The translations under genes and the position numbers were made by a program. Below are positions 13,240 through 26,579 of a DNA stretch of 64,000 nucleotides, one piece after another. This DNA is from Straminergon stramineum (lineage: Eukaryota; Streptophyta; Bryopsida; Hypnales; Calliergonaceae): the NCBI GenBank assembly GCA_963920665.1, contig OY987265.1:40987001-41051000 (forward strand), given 5' to 3'. The notes beneath the pieces were generated by a model, which ran no database searches, was not told the DNA's origin, and saw nothing but the letters and a program-made list of their open reading frames with translations. The first letter of the stretch is position 1. Each line of letters starts with the position of its first letter.

Positions 13240-13920
13240 ATTCACTTTATAGATCAAATTCTTAAGAAAATAGAGTTTTCACAACAATTTTAAGTTGATC
13301 CAAAGAAATTGCGTACTTATTTGTTTTTTGAGGTTTAAAAAATGAAACTATGAAAGTCCTAAACTTTGAATTTTTTGATTAAAAAAAGATGAAGCTAATT
13401 TTCACATGAACTAGATTTTTTCATCATGAGAACCCTTTGATGAATTTGTGAACACATTTTGTAATTTATTGGCATTCAATTCCTTGATCTTTCTATACTT
13501 TCTATAAAATAAGAACATCAACTTTTTTACAATTGAGAGGACACATTATTCATTTCAACTATTAAATCATTTGATTTAAACATACATTAAATCAAACACC
13601 TAAAATTTTCATAATTAAAAAATGTAACAAAAGTTCATTATATATGGTGGAGAAAACCAAAATATTTAAAATTCTATACTCTCTCATTAGCAAAGAGCTA
13701 GAAATTGTTGTAATAAGGTTTACATTTTTAAATGTGTCCTTTACAAGAAAAGGAAATAGTATTATTATAAGTATTCACGGATGACTAGCATTTGAAAAAT
13801 ATGTTTCGTTACATGTGTTTTATAAATTGATTTGACTTATTATATGTGGATTAGAGTGTGGTTTTGATTTTCAAGTGGGAGATTAACTACCATGTGAATT
13901 TTTTGATTGTATCTTTTTTG
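13240..13920 (+). repeat. Downstream part of the glycerol kinase segmental duplication (source side)
   Basis: This non-coding stretch aligns with 22650-23300: both contain AGATCAAATTCTTAAGAAAA near the start, then ACCAAAATATTTAAAATTCT or its variant, and GAGCTAGAAATTGTTGTAA. The order and orientation are the same as for the exon-containing part, so one duplication event covers both. The region between (about 11460-13240) has no partner in the copy. Confidence 0.75.
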
Positions 13921-14989
13921 TATTTTTCTTTTTTATGCATTGAAACATTTGAATTTACAATATTGATTGAGGTTTAGATTGGGACATGCAAGTGTAGTAC
14001 TAATGGCTTACCTCACAAAGATAATGTTGAAAAATTGACTCCTTCACCTTTGAATATTACAAGTCATGCAAATTCAAAGGTTAGCCTATTGTTTCCCTTG
14101 CATGACTATTTTTCTTTGGTGAAACATAGTAGCCTACCTTTTCACCCTTCATTTGTAAAATATCAATGGTCTTAGCCATAGGCCATTGACATTCCATTCT
14201 AGTGGTACAAAATCAAAAGTATTCAAATTTTTTTCTTGCAAGGATCAAAGTTTTTTTGTTTTACAAACTAATTTTATAATCAATGTGAAAAAACATCACT
14301 CACCTAGTGTTCATGATTATGTAGCTATGAGTTCACTCATTGAAAGCTATGGGTTTGAGTAGGATACCATCTTCATTTTTGCCACCACCTCAAGGTATTG
14401 AAGAATTATACTTAAATGGTTGTGCCATTTGATGTTTTCAAGCCAAAAAAAGACCATGAGTTCTGAAACTATAGGGAACAAGGGAACTTTGCCATATCAA
14501 CTATCTAATATGGTTGGGCGATTGCCACATCAAATCATATTCTTTTAAATAATATTTTCATAGTTAAAAAAAATATTTTATTAAAAATTCATCTTTTTGT
14601 TTTTTCATTTTTTATTATTTAAACATCCTAAACGAAAGTGCCTAGATCAAAGAATATTGAACAATCCTTAAACAATCTTCTTTTGGCCTAAAAAACATCT
14701 AATGACAATGCTAAACTTTGAATGTTTTTGTAGGTTTAACCAATATGCCCAAAATTGATAGCAATTTGTCTTCTTCAAAAGTTCTACTTCAAAGTAGAAA
14801 TCCTACCAATACCAATGGTTGTCTTACATCTACCACGGAGAAACAACTCATTGTCAAGGAGTTGCTAGGTAATTCTTAATCACTTTTCCTTCTTGGAGTT
14901 CTTGCAATCAATAGAAAGGTGTTGGTGGCATTTTGTTCAAGGTTGAGCCTATTTTTGCATTGTCTAGCAATTATACAACCAAGTGATCT

Positions 14990-16100
14990 TGTTCAATAAC
15001 CTACTTGGAAGTAGATTGAGGGATAATTGAAGTGGTTGCAAGAGATGTTGCAAAATATGTGTAGGAAGTTTATGGAGACTTAGAGGTGACTGACGTTACT
15101 ATGTGCTGTGCACTTCATAGAGCGGGTTTATACTAAGGTGTGAAAGAGAAGAAATTGCATGTTTCAAGGCAAAATGTTAAGGCTTGCTTAGAATTTGCAA
15201 GAAAGTATCAATTTTAGACTGTTGAGGATTAGAGTCACATGATATTCTAAGATGTGTCTAATTAGAAGAGATTTGAATATTTTAGAAGACCGGTTTAGGC
15301 CGGTTCTTGTGCCAATTTTGGCTAGAATTTTAAAATATGAAAAAAGATTCAACAAATAAATACATTTCAAAAAACATATGAAAAAAATATTTTTTATTGT
15401 TATTTGATGTGGCTGTCACTTGGCCTTGTCATCCAACTTTGGTAGTTGAGTTTCCACAATCTTTTAATTTGTAGGTCTTCTAAAGTAGTTGAATCCCTTC
15501 TAATGACAAATTTTCCTCAAATTGAAAGAGGTTGGTGTTGGACTCATAATTCAGAGGAGCTTTTATAGTAAAGTATTATTTCAACAATTAAACATAGTGG
15601 TGGTTCAATGATGGTATGGGGATCTATATTTGTACATAGACTTGGTATGATGCACAAATTTGAAGGTTGCCTCAATTAGCATGGTTATCAAAAAAAATTG
15701 GATGAATATTTCTGTGGTAAAATTCCAAAGCTTAACTTAGATGCACTACAAGTCATCTTTCATCAAGACAATGCACTTATAGACACCTCTCAATCTCTCA
15801 TAGTATGAATCCGTGGTTTTGTGCCCAAACTTTTACTATCTTATCTTCGTTCACTTAATCATCAGACATGAATCCTATTGAACATGTGTAGGTAATTTCG
15901 ACAGGAGAGTAAATCAACATGACACACCAACAAAAAGATCAATACAATTGCACTCTCATGTGAAAGAAACCTTCTCTTTTGTCAATGATGATGATTATAG
16001 AACACTTGTAGAAAGCATGCCCAAATGGATTGTAGATGTATATACTAGAAGCCAAAGGAAAATAGATAGGTTATTGAGTAATTATCACATTGGTACTTCA
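14990..16100 (+). pseudogene. Degenerate Tc1/mariner-type transposase
   Basis: Translated segments match the Tc1/mariner transposase order despite many stops and frame breaks. Around 15110-15235 are LHRAGLY, KKLHVSRQNVKACLEFARKY and TVEDWSHMIF, resembling the end of the DNA-binding region and the first catalytic Asp block. From about 15595 come KHSGGSMMVWGSIF, then FHQDNA (second Asp block), then MNPIEHVW and LVESMPKWI near the end. About 200 bp between roughly 15310 and 15530 show no transposase similarity and may be an insertion. Flanking inverted termini were not found. The element cannot encode a working enzyme. The 14000-14990 region upstream holds no recognisable gene. Confidence 0.85.
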
Positions 16101-16441
16101 AAATTGTCCCAATTCATAGAGAAGCTTCAAATGTTTCTCCTTCTCATTGAATGCTAAGATTTTGCTCAAATCTCTACAAATGTATAATTATTGTATAGTA
16201 CATTATATGTGCTATTTCAATAAATTTATCACTTCTCATTTCATAATTTCATTTATCTACATTGTGCTCTAAATGTAGCATTTACTATCATTGAAAGAGT
16301 TTTGAAGGTCATTGTAGGAATATCCCTCGATCACAAGGATTATAAAATAACTAAGTTTTATAATTTCTATGTAGTAATGGGGGATGTGCTAATTTCCAAT
16401 TCACTTTTAAGCGATTGACTCATGTGTTTGATTAGATGGCA

Positions 16442-16650
16442 TTAATCCCTAAATGTTGAAGCCCTTTTTGGAGATTCTTAGAGTTTGCAAATCTAAATAA
16501 AAAGCCCAAGGTTTGATAAGTTATCAATATTTTTGAAATTACAATTGTACAATTTCAAATTGGATGTGTTATGGATTACATAGGAAAAGAGAAACACAAC
16601 ATCACTTATTGATTGAAAAAAATGTTAGAATAATATTTTTTGATTATGTA
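16442..16650 (-). repeat. Inverted partial copy of TTAA element family F
   Basis: It starts TTAATCCCTAAATGTTG. Read in reverse it matches the last ~200 bp of the element at 11850-12508, including the word CTTTTCCTATGT and a GATAACTTATCAA-like stretch. Its far end could not be placed. The following 16650-18147 is AT-rich spacer with no gene I can support. Confidence 0.55.
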
Positions 16651-18147
16651 CAAAAACATGCACAAAGAAGTTTCTTATGTAGAGGACATGGATTTTACTA
16701 TATTTAGGTACTCCTTGCATAATAGATGTTAGTGTATTACAGATTCCAAATGGATTTGGATCATTAAATTTGGGCATTTAATAGTACCCAAATCCATGAA
16801 AATCTCAAGAATGATAGAATTGGAAAAATCAACTTTTGAATAAAAAATATTTTTGAAAATATCTAAAATCTAGAAATTGACATAAGAAATGTATTATAAA
16901 TCTCCACTAGAAATTTCAAATCTATCTACTAATTTTAACAAGAAAATTTATGTCCTATTTATGGAACATAACCTTCAATGACTTTTGATTGATGGTAGAG
17001 GACCATTAAGGTTCATTCTCATTTTCTTCTCTACTCATGCTTTGAAACTCAACCATGGCTCGTAGGAAATTGTCTATACTAGGGCTTACATATTTGAAGC
17101 AAAACATGGATGAGTGAAACCAAGATGCCATCAATGTGCTCTAGGCTAATTAAAAATGTTTCTTCCAATATCATTCAAATGAAAGCATCACTATCTTTAC
17201 TCTACAAATCTAATTTGCTCAAATCAATCCCTAGCACTTGCCCATACACCTCTCTTACTTTCAATTTCCAAAGTGCCAAAACACTATATGGTAGAACCAC
17301 CTATAGTCAATGACATAAGCAATTCTATGCATGATTTGAAGCAATAGAAGGCAATATAAATTTTCTACCTTATAGAGAGACAAAAATGATAGACATTGCA
17401 AAAAAAATTTATTATTATTTTCCTTACATTCAAATTACTATTAGTTTTAGAAGCCAAAAGTTGGCTTAAACCCATAGCCAATGTATAGACTCTTCTAATT
17501 TTGATCATTCAAGGATCAAGGTTCTTATGTCAAATGCATTTTGGGGTCCCAATGTTGTGTTGTTTGTCTGACATCATATGTCATATATGACAAGTGTCAT
17601 GTATACATGACAATTTTGTCAAATAAAGCCTTATTTTAACAATAGAGACAATTTGAAATCTTACTTTGGTTATGATTCAAAATTTAGAATGTAATAAGTA
17701 TTTATTAAATTGAGACACTTTAATAAAATGAAACTCAAATATGTCAAGATTAGAAATAGAAAGTGCTTTATTTAAAAGTCAACCTTAAAATTGACTTTAT
17801 TAGATGGATGAGGGGGTCTATTAGACGTATTTGACGTCATGTATGTCATGTTGTTGAGTTGTTTAGGTGAACAACCATGTCAAGAATTATTTTCTTGCTC
17901 ACTACTTTGGGACATGTATCAAGACTTTATTAGTCTTGATCTTGAAAAGGAGAAAACAACACATTCCAAGTTGTGGTTGAAAATATGTTCCAACCTTGAG
18001 TGGAAATAACTACACTCTACAAGTTGGATATGGCTCCATAGTCAAGAATGGATATTTTTACCATGGATACACTACTCATATACTATTTAAGTAGTCAAGA
18101 CCCACCGCATCCTTTTCATATTGGTCTTGTCCAATCAATTATAGAAC

Positions 18148-18408
18148 CTACACTAAATAGTGAAATTAGGTTGTATAAAGAAAGAGAGGTTACATGATCC
18201 CAAGAACATTATTTTGCAAGCCATTAGAGTCTAACAAAATTTCTATAGATATTTCCATTTGTACACAAAGGAGGTTCATGAGTCCCAATTACAACAATAC
18301 CTAATCAATCAAAAGTAGTGCATTCTTGTACACTAACAATTAATATTTCTATAGTGCCATATGTCGGGAAATTATTGTGGGGCAACCTAATTTCACTATT
18401 CAGTGTAG
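18148..18408. mobile_element. MITE with CTACACT... inverted termini (family M)
   Basis: The 261 bp element has near-identical inverted ends: left CTACACTAAATAGTGAAATT and right, reverse-complemented, CTACACTGAATAGTGAAATT, each followed by AGGTTG. Relatives with the same ends and size are at 54108-54595 (enlarged by a nested element) and 59295-59558. There is no coding capacity, and no target duplication could be assigned. Confidence 0.8.
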
Positions 18409-19907
18409 GAGATCTCAACAATGAATGCAAAATGTGAGGGCAAGGCTGACACAACGAGCAATACTCCACAATTTCATGCCTTGCTCAATTTCCGAGGTGG
18501 AAGGCAAATTCTTATGAGATTCGTGGACAAGGGTGGTATGCTTTGAGGTTGATGCTTGATACAACACACAAACAATGTGAATCTCCAGCATACCACTTAC
18601 CTTGATGCACATATCAAGCGATAAATAAAGTTTGGGAAAAGACACACGCCATCCAAGATGATTTCACAGATTTGCTGGCACAGAAGATAACGCTGGGCAC
18701 ATCAGATCGCCAATGCCACACTCCCATCTTTACCACACAAATTTGATCACCTCAGGGTCCCCGGTAGTATATCTACCCCAAATTATGGTGACGAGGGAAG
18801 CCCGAAGTAAAGCTACTCCGAACTTTTGAGCCGCTCCACAAAGCAACTGTGAATATGCAGGAGCAGATGCCATACTAAATTCCTTCCTTCATCAAGAAAT
18901 ATCAAGAAGTTTCAGAGAAACCGGATGTCAAGTGATATGGCTACAGCACTCGAAGTTGGAAACAGGGTAACCTGAGCAAGATGGCTGCAACACGCCATTC
19001 GGTGTGCGCACAACATTTCTCAGTACACTAATGGAGAAATTGAAGCCTCCGGAATCGCGCAGTACCATGTAGTCCACATCTGAATCCATTGAAAATTCCC
19101 CATCCAACCTCTGGTGGCGTCAAAAATGATCGCAGCCAAGAATTACATAATCCATTGGTACAAATTTGAAGCTTGAAAGACGTGAAACCTCCCAAAATAA
19201 CGAATAAACTGGTGGACGACACTCGTCAGTAAGGAGACGTTCAGGAAGCAAGAATTTGAAAGGGTGTGCAACACTCACTTATTAGTTCAGAGCTCCAAAG
19301 TTCTTACGTGAGCAACGCAGAGATGGACTCTGGTCCAAACACCTCCACTGTAAAGCCAGAAAGGAAATCCCATATCCGGGCATCCACAAAATCACGAAAA
19401 CTTCCAGTGTTCTAATGACCAACAAGCAGAAACCATCTAAGATGCAAAACCGCAGGTAAGGTTCAGACTTAAAACTTATCTGCGTCACAGCGACTGTAGG
19501 CATTCACCTTAGAAAAACAAAATTCTGGTTCCAGAATACCCAAGAACACATTCAACAGGGCTCGTGGGAAGCAGACAAAATGGGCATACACATGTAGACA
19601 GTTCCAGAAAATAATCTAAGCGGTAATATCATCATCCATTATCCTGTGAGCCATCCTGACATTCCGTCGCCATATGTTTCACGCAGCTTAATGCATCAAC
19701 AACCCCACAAACCCCACAAAACAAATGAACTGGAACACAGAACAGGAAGAGAAAAACTTCACTATATGGAAAGAAGGTTTGAATGCGGGTCCTCCCTCAA
19801 CACTGATTGTATATATCATCAAAAAGTACACGTACAGGACATGAAACCCATCTCCAGTAGCTTCCTCCATCGCAGCTGCTGCCACCACCGTGACCTCGAC
19901 TCTTCTT
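18409..19907. other. Spacer and 3' flank of RPL8
   Basis: Composition is less AT-biased than the neighbouring repeats. Several frames of 60-110 codons exist on both strands but show no domain, no conserved-looking pattern and no convincing splice structure. The stretch of about 19500-19907 probably includes the RPL8 3' UTR. I see no RNA gene. Confidence 0.4.
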
Positions 19908-21034
<1,127 letters not shown>

Positions 21035-21150
21035 GGCTGATGGGGGAATGAGGTGCAAAACCCCCGGAGAGACTTGCGAGGGAGCAAGAGTGAAAAGGAA
21101 GACCGCAGGCGACCCTCCCAGCCCTAAACCCCAGCGAGCGACACAGCTCG

Positions 21151-21159
21151 AAACCCTAA
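21151..21159. promoter_or_regulatory. Telo-box (AAACCCTAA) upstream of RPL8
   Basis: A perfect AAACCCTAA lies 117 bp upstream of the RPL8 start codon; a second CCCTAAACC word is at about 21122. Telo-boxes are known promoter elements of plant ribosomal protein and translation factor genes. Function here is inferred from position. Confidence 0.6.
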
Positions 21160-21263
21160 TTCCAGAATCAGAGAGATGATGTTCCCTTCCGCGTTCTCTT
21201 GCGTTGACTCCAACGTTCTCATGACGTCAGTGAGTGTCGGGGTGGGTAGCAAACTGGCATAGA

Positions 21264-22640
21264 CTGCAGAACAGGGGAGGAGTCTACTTTGTCCCTGCGT
21301 ATGCACGTGGTGTCCTAGCTGGTGGGCATCACCCGGTACACAAATAAGGCTCACATCGCTCCGGCCACCTTGGAGAGCATGTGCTATCAGGTAAATGCCG
21401 AAGTCAGACCGCTTCTTAGATGTGCGAGTTGGTGTGTTGACCTATTGTACGTTCCTTGTTGTTTACTTGAGCGAATTTTGAGCTCATTTACAGTGTCCTA
21501 CATATCTTGTGACCTCGCTTGTGACTTTTGAAAATAAAGACGACTCTCTTTGATTTTGTAGGTCACTTGGACAAGACACATTCGAGGATTTGTAGATATC
21601 CATAGCATCTGATTTGATTCCCGTGTCTTGGTCATGCCCTTCTGTCTTTGAATGTTTCTATGAATGCATTCTTCATCGAAATTCCGAAGTTGCTAATAAA
21701 TCTTCCCAGGTTCGGGAAGTGCTGATCGCAATGAAAGCAGATGCGGGGTAACATTGAGGTGAAGGTTGGTGGAGAGTGGATGGAGGGGCGACTGTCAATA
21801 ATTTGCTAATGCAAAATTCAGATTCGTGACTCGATTCCCCATGCACAGTGATTCCCTACCGATGTCGGAGAGGATTTTGTTGACCCCATGCCATGGCGCT
21901 GATTGTACAATGATATAACGCCCGAGATCTTAATTTGCTGTGATATCATCCCCAATCACGTCCATAATGTGCAATGTTGCATTACAAATACACTTTCGAG
22001 TTCCATTTTGTGTCGGCCTTGACCTCTTCTACTCCCACTCTTTCTGTGTTGCAGGCTGATTTACTTGGAAGTCCAGTGATTAGGCCAATTGATTTTAATT
22101 GAAACTACAGCGTTGGGAGCAGCTTACGCTGCCGGCCTCGCTGTGGGGGTATGGACCACGGAACAGATTATTGAGCAGGCGTCTGTCCAAGCCACACCAA
22201 CCACGCGCGTACCTTTCACGTACTCTCAGATTATCGATGAGCTAGCTAGCTAGGAGCGTGACAAGAGATGTCAGCCTTGGAACTAGGCAGTACGTTGAAA
22301 GATTTTTTGGGCTAGCTCGACTTTTAAGACAATGCAGTTTGTCACAATCAGTGTACAACTTTGCCGTGGCAATTAATATTATTATGGGCTTCGAGCTTTT
22401 CATCCGGTGTTGTGTATGCTGATCTTTTAATTGTGGTTCTTCTATCTCGAGGATAAGTTTTTTAGTCCTTTGCCTTTGCACCGTGCTCTTGATTCCTTTT
22501 TTCCTGGAGAAAGTGCCGAAATCGACAGCACTATTTCTGAAGGCAGGCATCTTTGTTATCATGCCTGAATTGTTTACTAGGTAGTCTTGTCGTCAAGATG
22601 TACAGTACACCACCTTTTCCAGTCTAACTCTTTTGGCTGG
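21264..22640 (+). pseudogene. Truncated glycerol kinase pseudogene (segmental copy with introns)
   Basis: The region copies 10095-11460 of the glycerol kinase gene, including introns and 3' UTR, so it arose by DNA duplication and not by retrotransposition. It starts inside exon 3 at the GVYFVPA coding segment. Disabling changes are visible: the part coding for the FAPWW signature is deleted and a few bases added; exon 4 has an extra G in GATGCGGGGTAAC and loses about 13 bases of the GEFILR segment; exon 5 gains about 10 bases after GGCCAATTGATTTT. No promoter or N-terminal ATP-binding half is present. It cannot make a kinase. Homology continues beyond the gene at 22641-23300. Confidence 0.93.
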
Positions 22641-23300
22641 TATATTAAGTTCACAGATCAAATTCTTAAGAAAAATTAATTATAGAGTTTTCTCATCACT
22701 TTTAAGTTGGCCAAAAGACATTGCATGCTTAGTGTAGTTGTGTTTTCACTTTCCAAAATCTAAATATGAAAGTGCTAAACTTGGAACCTAATTTTTTTCA
22801 TTATGAAACACCTTGGAGGAATTTGTGAACATTTTGACATATTTTGTAACTTCTTGGCATTCAATTGCTTGATCTTCCCATATTTTGTATTGATATTAAC
22901 AAGGTCAACCTTTTTAACAATGGAGAGGACAAATTACTCATTTGCTATCAAATCATTTGATTTTTACATCTTTTAAACCAAACACTGGTCTATATTCTTT
23001 AATTATTGTGAAAATCCCCCTCAAAAGCCCATTTTACATAGTAGACAAAGCCAAAATATTTAAAATTCTAAACTCTGTCATTGGCAAATAATGAGCTAGA
23101 AATTGTTGTAACAATGTTTACATTTTTGAATATGTCCTTTATATGAAAATGATATAGTATTCTATTCATGGTTGTTAGTAATTAACGAAATATATGTAGT
23201 AAGTGACTTCTGTTTCATAAATTGATTTGATTGATTACATTTGGATTAGACAACAGTTTTGATTTTAAAGGGGGAGTTTATTTAGTCAGGTAAACTTCTT
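22641..23300 (+). repeat. Downstream flank of the glycerol kinase duplication (copy side)
   Basis: It aligns with 13240-13920. At about 22640 the copy passes directly from sequence matching 11455 (CTTTTGGCTGG) to sequence matching 13240, so about 1.8 kb present at the source locus is absent here. The two sides are diverged by many substitutions and small indels, so the event is not recent. Confidence 0.7.
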
Positions 23301-26300
23301 GACTTCAATCTCAACTTTCAAACCAAAGATGAATTATATGTGAAAGGTAATGAGACAACGCCCACTTCAAGAAACATGCATTTTCAATACACCTCTTTCT
23401 AGGCTTTGCAAATGGATTATTTGCAAATCATGTAGCATACACATATTAAAGTTGAAATAAATGTCCGGTTGACAAACTCAAGGAGCAAGTGTGTACTTCC
23501 TAATTACTCTCTCATGTCCATGGTGCTCCCACCTTTTATTTTTCATCAGATTATTGTATTATGTGTATGTTGATGACACGTACTCCCTCCAACATCCAAA
23601 GCCTTCTGCATCACATTAAGTTTACATCAAGTCATCAACCTTGCCATTAGTGATTGGTGGGTATATAAAATTGTCATGCCCCTATCTCCTTGGAGTGCCC
23701 AAAGTGCCTTAGGGAGCAAGGGGGACCTTGGGGGTGACTTCCCAAGCCTTGGAATAGGCTAAAAAGGGAGGAATGAAAGACTACTGAGCAAACAGGGCAC
23801 AACAGCACGTTGGTTAAAAAAGTCATAGTAGAATGTCATACATTCTTGAAAATTTCTTGAGAATATGCTTCTAACTGTCCAAAGAACGCGTGATTTGGAC
23901 TAGTAGGCTAGAAGTTATGGCTGTTCAAAGTTGGGAGTGTCCAAGTGGCGACGAGACACTCAAAGGCTAGGTGTGAGGGGTTCCTAAGGAATCACTCAAC
24001 AAAGCATGGCATGTAGCATATCATTGGAAAACTACAAAGACAAGGAACCTATAATGCCAAGCATTACCAGGTTCTAAGACATGAGCCAAAAGTTATGACC
24101 AAGAGAAGGGCCACGGTGAAGGTGTGACGCCACTCCCAGTGAACTTGAATCTTTGTAGGGCCATAACTTTGTGGGAACTTGGCCAAATGGGATAAGTGAG
24201 CAATCCATCGGCATCTACTTGTCGCATAGATATCCAAAATGAGCTTGTATGTGGGATTTAGAGCTTTGACTGCAAAGTTACGCTGTTTGAAAGTTTGGGA
24301 GTCCAAATGGAGGTAGAACTTGGGGATTTCGGTTGGAAACAGGTGGTCTACCGAAACCCAATGGGGTTTCGGAAGTCCTTTTGACCTACAAGGGGGGGGG
24401 ATACCGAACACTGCAAAGAGTACTATAGGGGCTTCGTCTCCCTCTTCTCTACCTCTAAGAGCCTTGGTGAGTTCTAATGACTCAGGGGTGGTGATATAAC
24501 CTCACCACTGGCTTCAAAGCTCCTTGGGACACTTGTGTATGTATCCCAGGACACCGGTTGGTTGGAGTCCTACTCCTTGCTAGGCCTTTGACAATATGTC
24601 TCAAGTTGTGGGTCCCGATTAGTGTTGGTGTGAAAGTAGCAAATGCACAACAGGCCTAGTATGAAGTGGAGTGACAACCAAGGGTGGTTAGGACCATGGT
24701 GAGTAGTGCCACCATGAGTGCTAGCACAATAAGATAGAAGTTTTGTCCCATGTCACCAAGTGACATGCTAAGTGTCACGAGTGGAGTGCGTGTTAATAGT
24801 CCCAGGCATTGGGACTTAGCAATGGGAGTTGGAAATGGAAACTAATGTTGTGAGTGCGTGGCATGTGCACTATTAGTCAGTTCATGCCTAAGTGATACTA
24901 GAGTTGGAACGTGGTGAGCCATGAAAGTTGTGAAGGGCTCTTGAAGTCTAGTTGGAGTTGTAAAGTGTTACTAAAGCCACGAAAAAAATTGTTTTTCATT
25001 TTTCGAAACTCATTAGCTCTAGGAAAGGTATATTTAGGTGAATATTTGATGATTTATTTTGTGTCTGTCCTCTTTTTAAAAATCCAAATGACCAAACATT
25101 GAGAGAGAAAATAGGTTGAAAATTGTGCATGAAGCTAATACTCATAGTGATGAGACAAGTGAGTATGTTAACTTTCTCATTTTGTACACTTGTTCAAAAA
25201 AACATATCTTCATTCACCACATAGATGTTATTCCCTATGTCCCCCAATGATCTTTTAGTTGGACCAAATGTTTTTGTCCCCCAAATGATCTTTTGGGTGC
25301 TAAACAATGATCATTTTTGTCCTTCAAGATTCAGTAAATGGATAACCCCTTCTTCAAAATATTTTTAAGAAATGTTGAAATAACATTATCTTCAACCTTA
25401 AACTTAAACATTTTGTCCAACTAGAAGATCATTTGGAGACAAAGGGAGTATTATTGAATATCCCCTTTTTCTTTCTTGCCATTGTTCAATTTTACTACCT
25501 ATGTAATTATATTGAGGAATCAATATTATATTGGGTTACACAGGACTTAGCTTCTACTATAGTAAGAGAGCCAACCCATTTATAACCCCTTATTGTAGCC
25601 AACCCCTTTCCAATCACACACACACACATTTCCACCCTATAGGATCTTTTCTTTTTGTTCAAGTACTAATTAGTAGTAATTAAATTGATGACACAATTCC
25701 CAATGAAGTTGTGACACAATATGATTGGCTACAAGATTCTCAATATTGTAACTAGCCTTTGGTCAACTCTTGGTTGGAAATAGGAAGGCCTATATGACCA
25801 ATACGGATCGAATAGAATCTTGAGCTAAAAAATTCATAGTAATTATGTTTTGAGAAATAAAATTTTGGAAAATTATAGAATCCTTCCAAATTCTATATCT
25901 GTAGATGGGAAAATTTCTCCACTCATGAAACCCATGCTCAATATGTGTATAATTGCATAAGCAATTGAACATATTTGGAGCACAAGTATGTTGAGTGCAA
26001 ATATTCATTTCTTCTTGTGTAGAAACTAAATAGATTTCAAGAGGATTTTCATAATTTTCCACGATTGAATTTTCCAAAATAAAATTACCATAAATTTTCT
26101 AGGTGAAGATTCTGTTCATCCCAGGCAGCCATATTGATCATGTAGGTCATCCTATTTCTGACTAAGGGCTGGTTGCAAATATCAGGAGTCCCATAACTTA
26201 GCCCATTCAATCATCATGCGCCAGTTTTGATCACTTACTCATCTCATCCTTGCACGGAAATAGTAGACCTAGAACATGGGCACTGTCCAAAAGTGGCCAT

Positions 26301-26579
26301 TGAAAGGGGTGGAAAGGCAGTCTGTCTCCTGCTTCTGTGGAATCAATTTCTTCTTGCCGATGTCCACCGATTGGCAATCCATGTCTGAACTGCAGCTTTA
26401 ATTTTGGAAGTTACAGGACAATTTTCCAAAATTCAAGGAGCTTTTACAGATGGCTCAATCAAAGAGTGACTATTAGTTACAGGGAGGAACACACTGGGCA
26501 ATTGAAGACTGTGAAAGTGACAAAGTTGACCATTTCAATTCATTTCAAGTTCATTTTGATCATAGAAGTCATTATCCAT
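23301..26579. other. Repeat-rich spacer, possible solo LTR from about 23673
   Basis: A TGTCATGCCCC start at about 23673 resembles the 5' end of plant LTR retrotransposon LTRs. The following kilobase (to about 24800) has a less AT-rich, non-coding composition that would suit an LTR. I could not find the matching CA end, a target duplication or a primer-binding site, so this is tentative. The rest has only short frames with no recognisable product. Confidence 0.3.
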
